64,000 nucleotides of DNA from Hydractinia symbiolongicarpus (Eukaryota > Cnidaria > Hydrozoa > Anthoathecata > Hydractiniidae): contig NC_079888.1 of NCBI RefSeq assembly GCF_029227915.1, positions 21,184,001 to 21,248,000 on the forward strand. The letters run 5' to 3'. Of the stretch, positions 62,389-64,000 are shown in pieces. Made by a program: the position numbers and the translations under genes. The notes beneath the pieces were generated by a model that worked only from the letters and a program-made list of their open reading frames with translations, made no database searches and was not told where the DNA came from. Within the stretch, counting starts at the first letter, position 1. Each line of letters opens with the position of its first letter.

Positions 62389-64000
62389 TAAGAATTAAGA
62401 TAAAAAAAGTCATTTTTTTATTGTGGCACCAATCCTAGCCGTTATCGAACGCTAAAGAAATAGCGACAGTTTCAAGAACTACATTTCATTGACTTTCTAA
62501 CGGTGTCAGTCTGTTTGAGTTACAACGGTTGTGTCACATATTCGTACCAACATGTATTTAGCGATATTTTTCTGATATTACCAGGTTGCATCGCTTTAAA
62601 CTATGAAACGATTGACTGTGGGACTTAATTGAGCTAACTTTGGACTGTCACCTGATAAATGTGATAAAAGAGACAATTGGACTCCAAGAAAAAACATTCT
62701 TCTTAATTTGACATGATTGCCGAAACTCAGCGATTACACTGGGCTCTGTGGTAGCGCTTCATTTAAGAATTAAGATAAAAAAGTCATTTTTTTATTGTTG
62801 GACCAATCCTACCCGTTATCGCGCGCTGAAGAAATAGCGACAGTTTCAAAAACTACATTTCATTGACTTTCTAACGGTGTCAGTCCGTTTGGGTTACAAC
62901 GGTTGGGTAACATATTCCTACCAACATGTATTTAGCGATATTTTTCTGATATTACTAGGTTGCATGGCTTTTAACAATGAAACGATTGACTGTGGGACTT
63001 AATTGAGCTAACTTTGGACTGTCACCTGATAAATGTGATAAATGAGACAATTGGACTCCAAGAAATAACATTCTTGTTAACTTGACGTTATTGCTGGAAC
63101 TCAGCGATTACACTGGGCACTGTGGTAGCGCTTCATATAAAAATTAAGCTAAAAAAAGTCATTTTTTTACTGTGGGACCTATCCTAGCCGTTAGCGCGCG
63201 TTGAAGAAAAAGCGACAGTTTCAAAAACTACATTTCATTGACATTCTAACGGTGTCAATCCCTCTCACTTACAACGGTTTGGTCACAAATACGTACCAAC
63301 ATGTATTTAGCGATACTTTTCTGATATTACTAGGTTGCGTCGCTTTTAACTATGAAACGATTGACTGTGGGACTTAATTGAACTAACTTTGGACTGTCTC
63401 CTGATAAATGTGATAAAGGAGACAATTGGACTCCAAGAAATAACATTCTTGTTAACTTGACATGATTGCTGAAACTCAGCGATTACACTGGGCTCTGTGG
63501 TAGCGCTTCATTTAAGGATTAAGATAAAAAAAAGTCATTTTTTTATTGTGGGACCAATCCTAGCCGTTATCGCGCGCTAAAGAAATAGCGACAGTTTCAA
63601 GAACTACATTTCATTGACTTTCTAACGGTGTCAGTCCGTTTGAGTTACAACGGTTGGGTCACATATTCGTACCAACATGTATTTAGCGATATTTTTCTGA
63701 TATTACCAGGTTGCATCGCTTTTAACTATGAAACGATTGGCTGTGGGACTTAATTGAGCTAACTTTGGACTGTCACCTGATAAATGTGATAAAAGAGACA
63801 ATTGGACTCCAAGAAAAAACATTCTTCTTAATGTGACATGATTGCCAAAACTCAGCGATTACACTGGGCTCTGTGGTAGCGCTTCATTTAAGAATTAAGA
63901 TAAAAAAGTCATTTTTTTATTGTGGGACCAATCCTACCCGTTATCTCGCGCTGAAGAAAAAGCGACAGTTTCAAAAACTACATTTCATTGACTTTCTAAC

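Larger units (their letters stand above)
1..64000. repeat. Tandem satellite DNA array, ~374-bp monomer, 171 complete copies
   Basis: The whole window is head-to-tail copies of one monomer. Boundaries were walked by eye using the TAAGAATTAAG-like start after GCTTCATT. They give 79 complete copies before 29542, 56 between 29542 and 50475, and 36 between 50476 and 63888, then a partial copy. Lengths are almost all 372-376 bp; the clear exceptions are 359, 341 and 367 bp copies with internal deletions. Every copy has the same orientation, and no non-satellite sequence interrupts it. G+C is about 38%. Such homogeneous arrays with higher-order repeats are typical of centromeric or pericentromeric heterochromatin in eukaryotes; the chromosomal location is inferred. 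The array runs off both ends of the window. Confidence 0.99.
61272..64000. repeat. F-rich terminal block
   Basis: Monomers start at 61272, 61647, 62022, 62389, 62764, 63138, 63513 and 63889 (partial). Copies 61272, 61647, 62022 and 63138 are F type. 61272 and 61647 are adjacent near-duplicates (375-bp step) sharing CATATAAAAATTAAGC and AAAAAAGGTC. The pair CCTACCCG copy then C/F copy occurs at 60898-61646 and at 62764-63512, 1866 bp apart. The partial copy at 63889 begins the CCTACCCG type again. Confidence 0.88.

Noticed and set aside
62228-62413. Minus-strand open frame of 61 codons
   Set aside because: It spans the boundary of a copy with a 6-bp deletion; the deletion happens to remove stops. 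The frame occurs once and has no coding signature.
1-64000. CRISPR array
   Set aside because: The repeat unit is 374 bp with no separate short repeat and unique spacers; all parts of the monomer recur.
1-64000. Embedded transposon, tRNA or rRNA gene
   Set aside because: Walking the monomer boundaries accounts for every base with copies of 341-376 bp. No insertion larger than a few bases was found.
1-64000. Match to a named satellite such as the Drosophila 1.688 (359-bp) family or Tribolium TCAST
   Set aside because: The monomer length is of similar order, but I could not recognise shared sequence and the base composition here is less AT-rich than I expect for TCAST. A repeat-database search would decide.

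Overview
The window is one uninterrupted eukaryotic satellite DNA array. From base 1 to base 64000 it consists of head-to-tail copies of a single ~374 bp monomer, all in the same orientation. Phased on the TAAGAATTAAG-like start, I count 171 complete monomers (mean 373.6 bp) plus a 112-bp partial copy from 63889. Both window edges lie inside the array. I see no unique sequence, inversion, transposon, RNA gene, CRISPR array or credible protein gene. Base composition is about 38% G+C (counted over the first 360 bases). A typical monomer keeps about 15 CpGs, roughly the number expected by chance, so there is no sign of CpG decay. The sequence fits centromeric or pericentromeric heterochromatin of a eukaryote. 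I do not recognise the family and cannot name the species.

Monomers differ by linked variants in a left part (bases ~1-110) and a right part (bases ~180-374), joined by a conserved middle. The main right-part types are A (TTTTTCTGATAT, CGATTGACTG, GAGCTAAC) and B (TTTTTTTGATAT, CGTTGACTG, GAACTAAC). The main left-part types are L1 (GGGACCAATCC, TATCGCGCGCTG), C (GGGACCTATCC, TAGCGCGCGTTG, GAAAAAGCG) and L4 (AGCAAATATCTCG). Local variants G, H, E and F occur mainly to the right. A and B types often alternate, giving a ~748-bp dimer, and larger higher-order repeats (HORs) are built on top.

Layout: 1-8.97 kb holds A/B dimers, a 747-bp dimer doubled with no difference seen by eye, and a doubled trimer. 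8.97-11.96 kb is a tetramer in two copies. 11.96-20.19 kb is largely a rearranged second copy of 1.1-7.1 kb, offset by 11.2-13.8 kb. 20.19-24.31 kb is a 1498-bp tetramer repeated 2.75 times. 24.31-29.54 kb is a mixed block, part of which recurs at 40.8 kb. 29.54-33.28 kb is a 1495-bp tetramer repeated 2.5 times. 32.9-40.0 kb has three dispersed copies of another tetramer. 40.0-46.4 kb is C/A/B mosaic. 46.4-50.5 kb is a partly repeated pentamer. 50.5-54.95 kb is a 1491/1492-bp tetramer. 54.95-64 kb holds trimer and pentamer blocks rich in the divergent H, E and F monomers.

Recurring candidate functional elements inside the monomer are an A7-GTCA-T7 tract, a triple AACGG/CCGTT cluster, a very conserved TTCGTACCAACATGT block that partly resembles the CENP-B box frame, a GATATT direct repeat and a CAAGAA...TTCTTG dyad. 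The short antisense reading frames are a by-product of the repeat. The unusual content is the architecture of the array: nested HORs of different multiplicity, chimeric monomers, and subfamilies that lose particular motifs.
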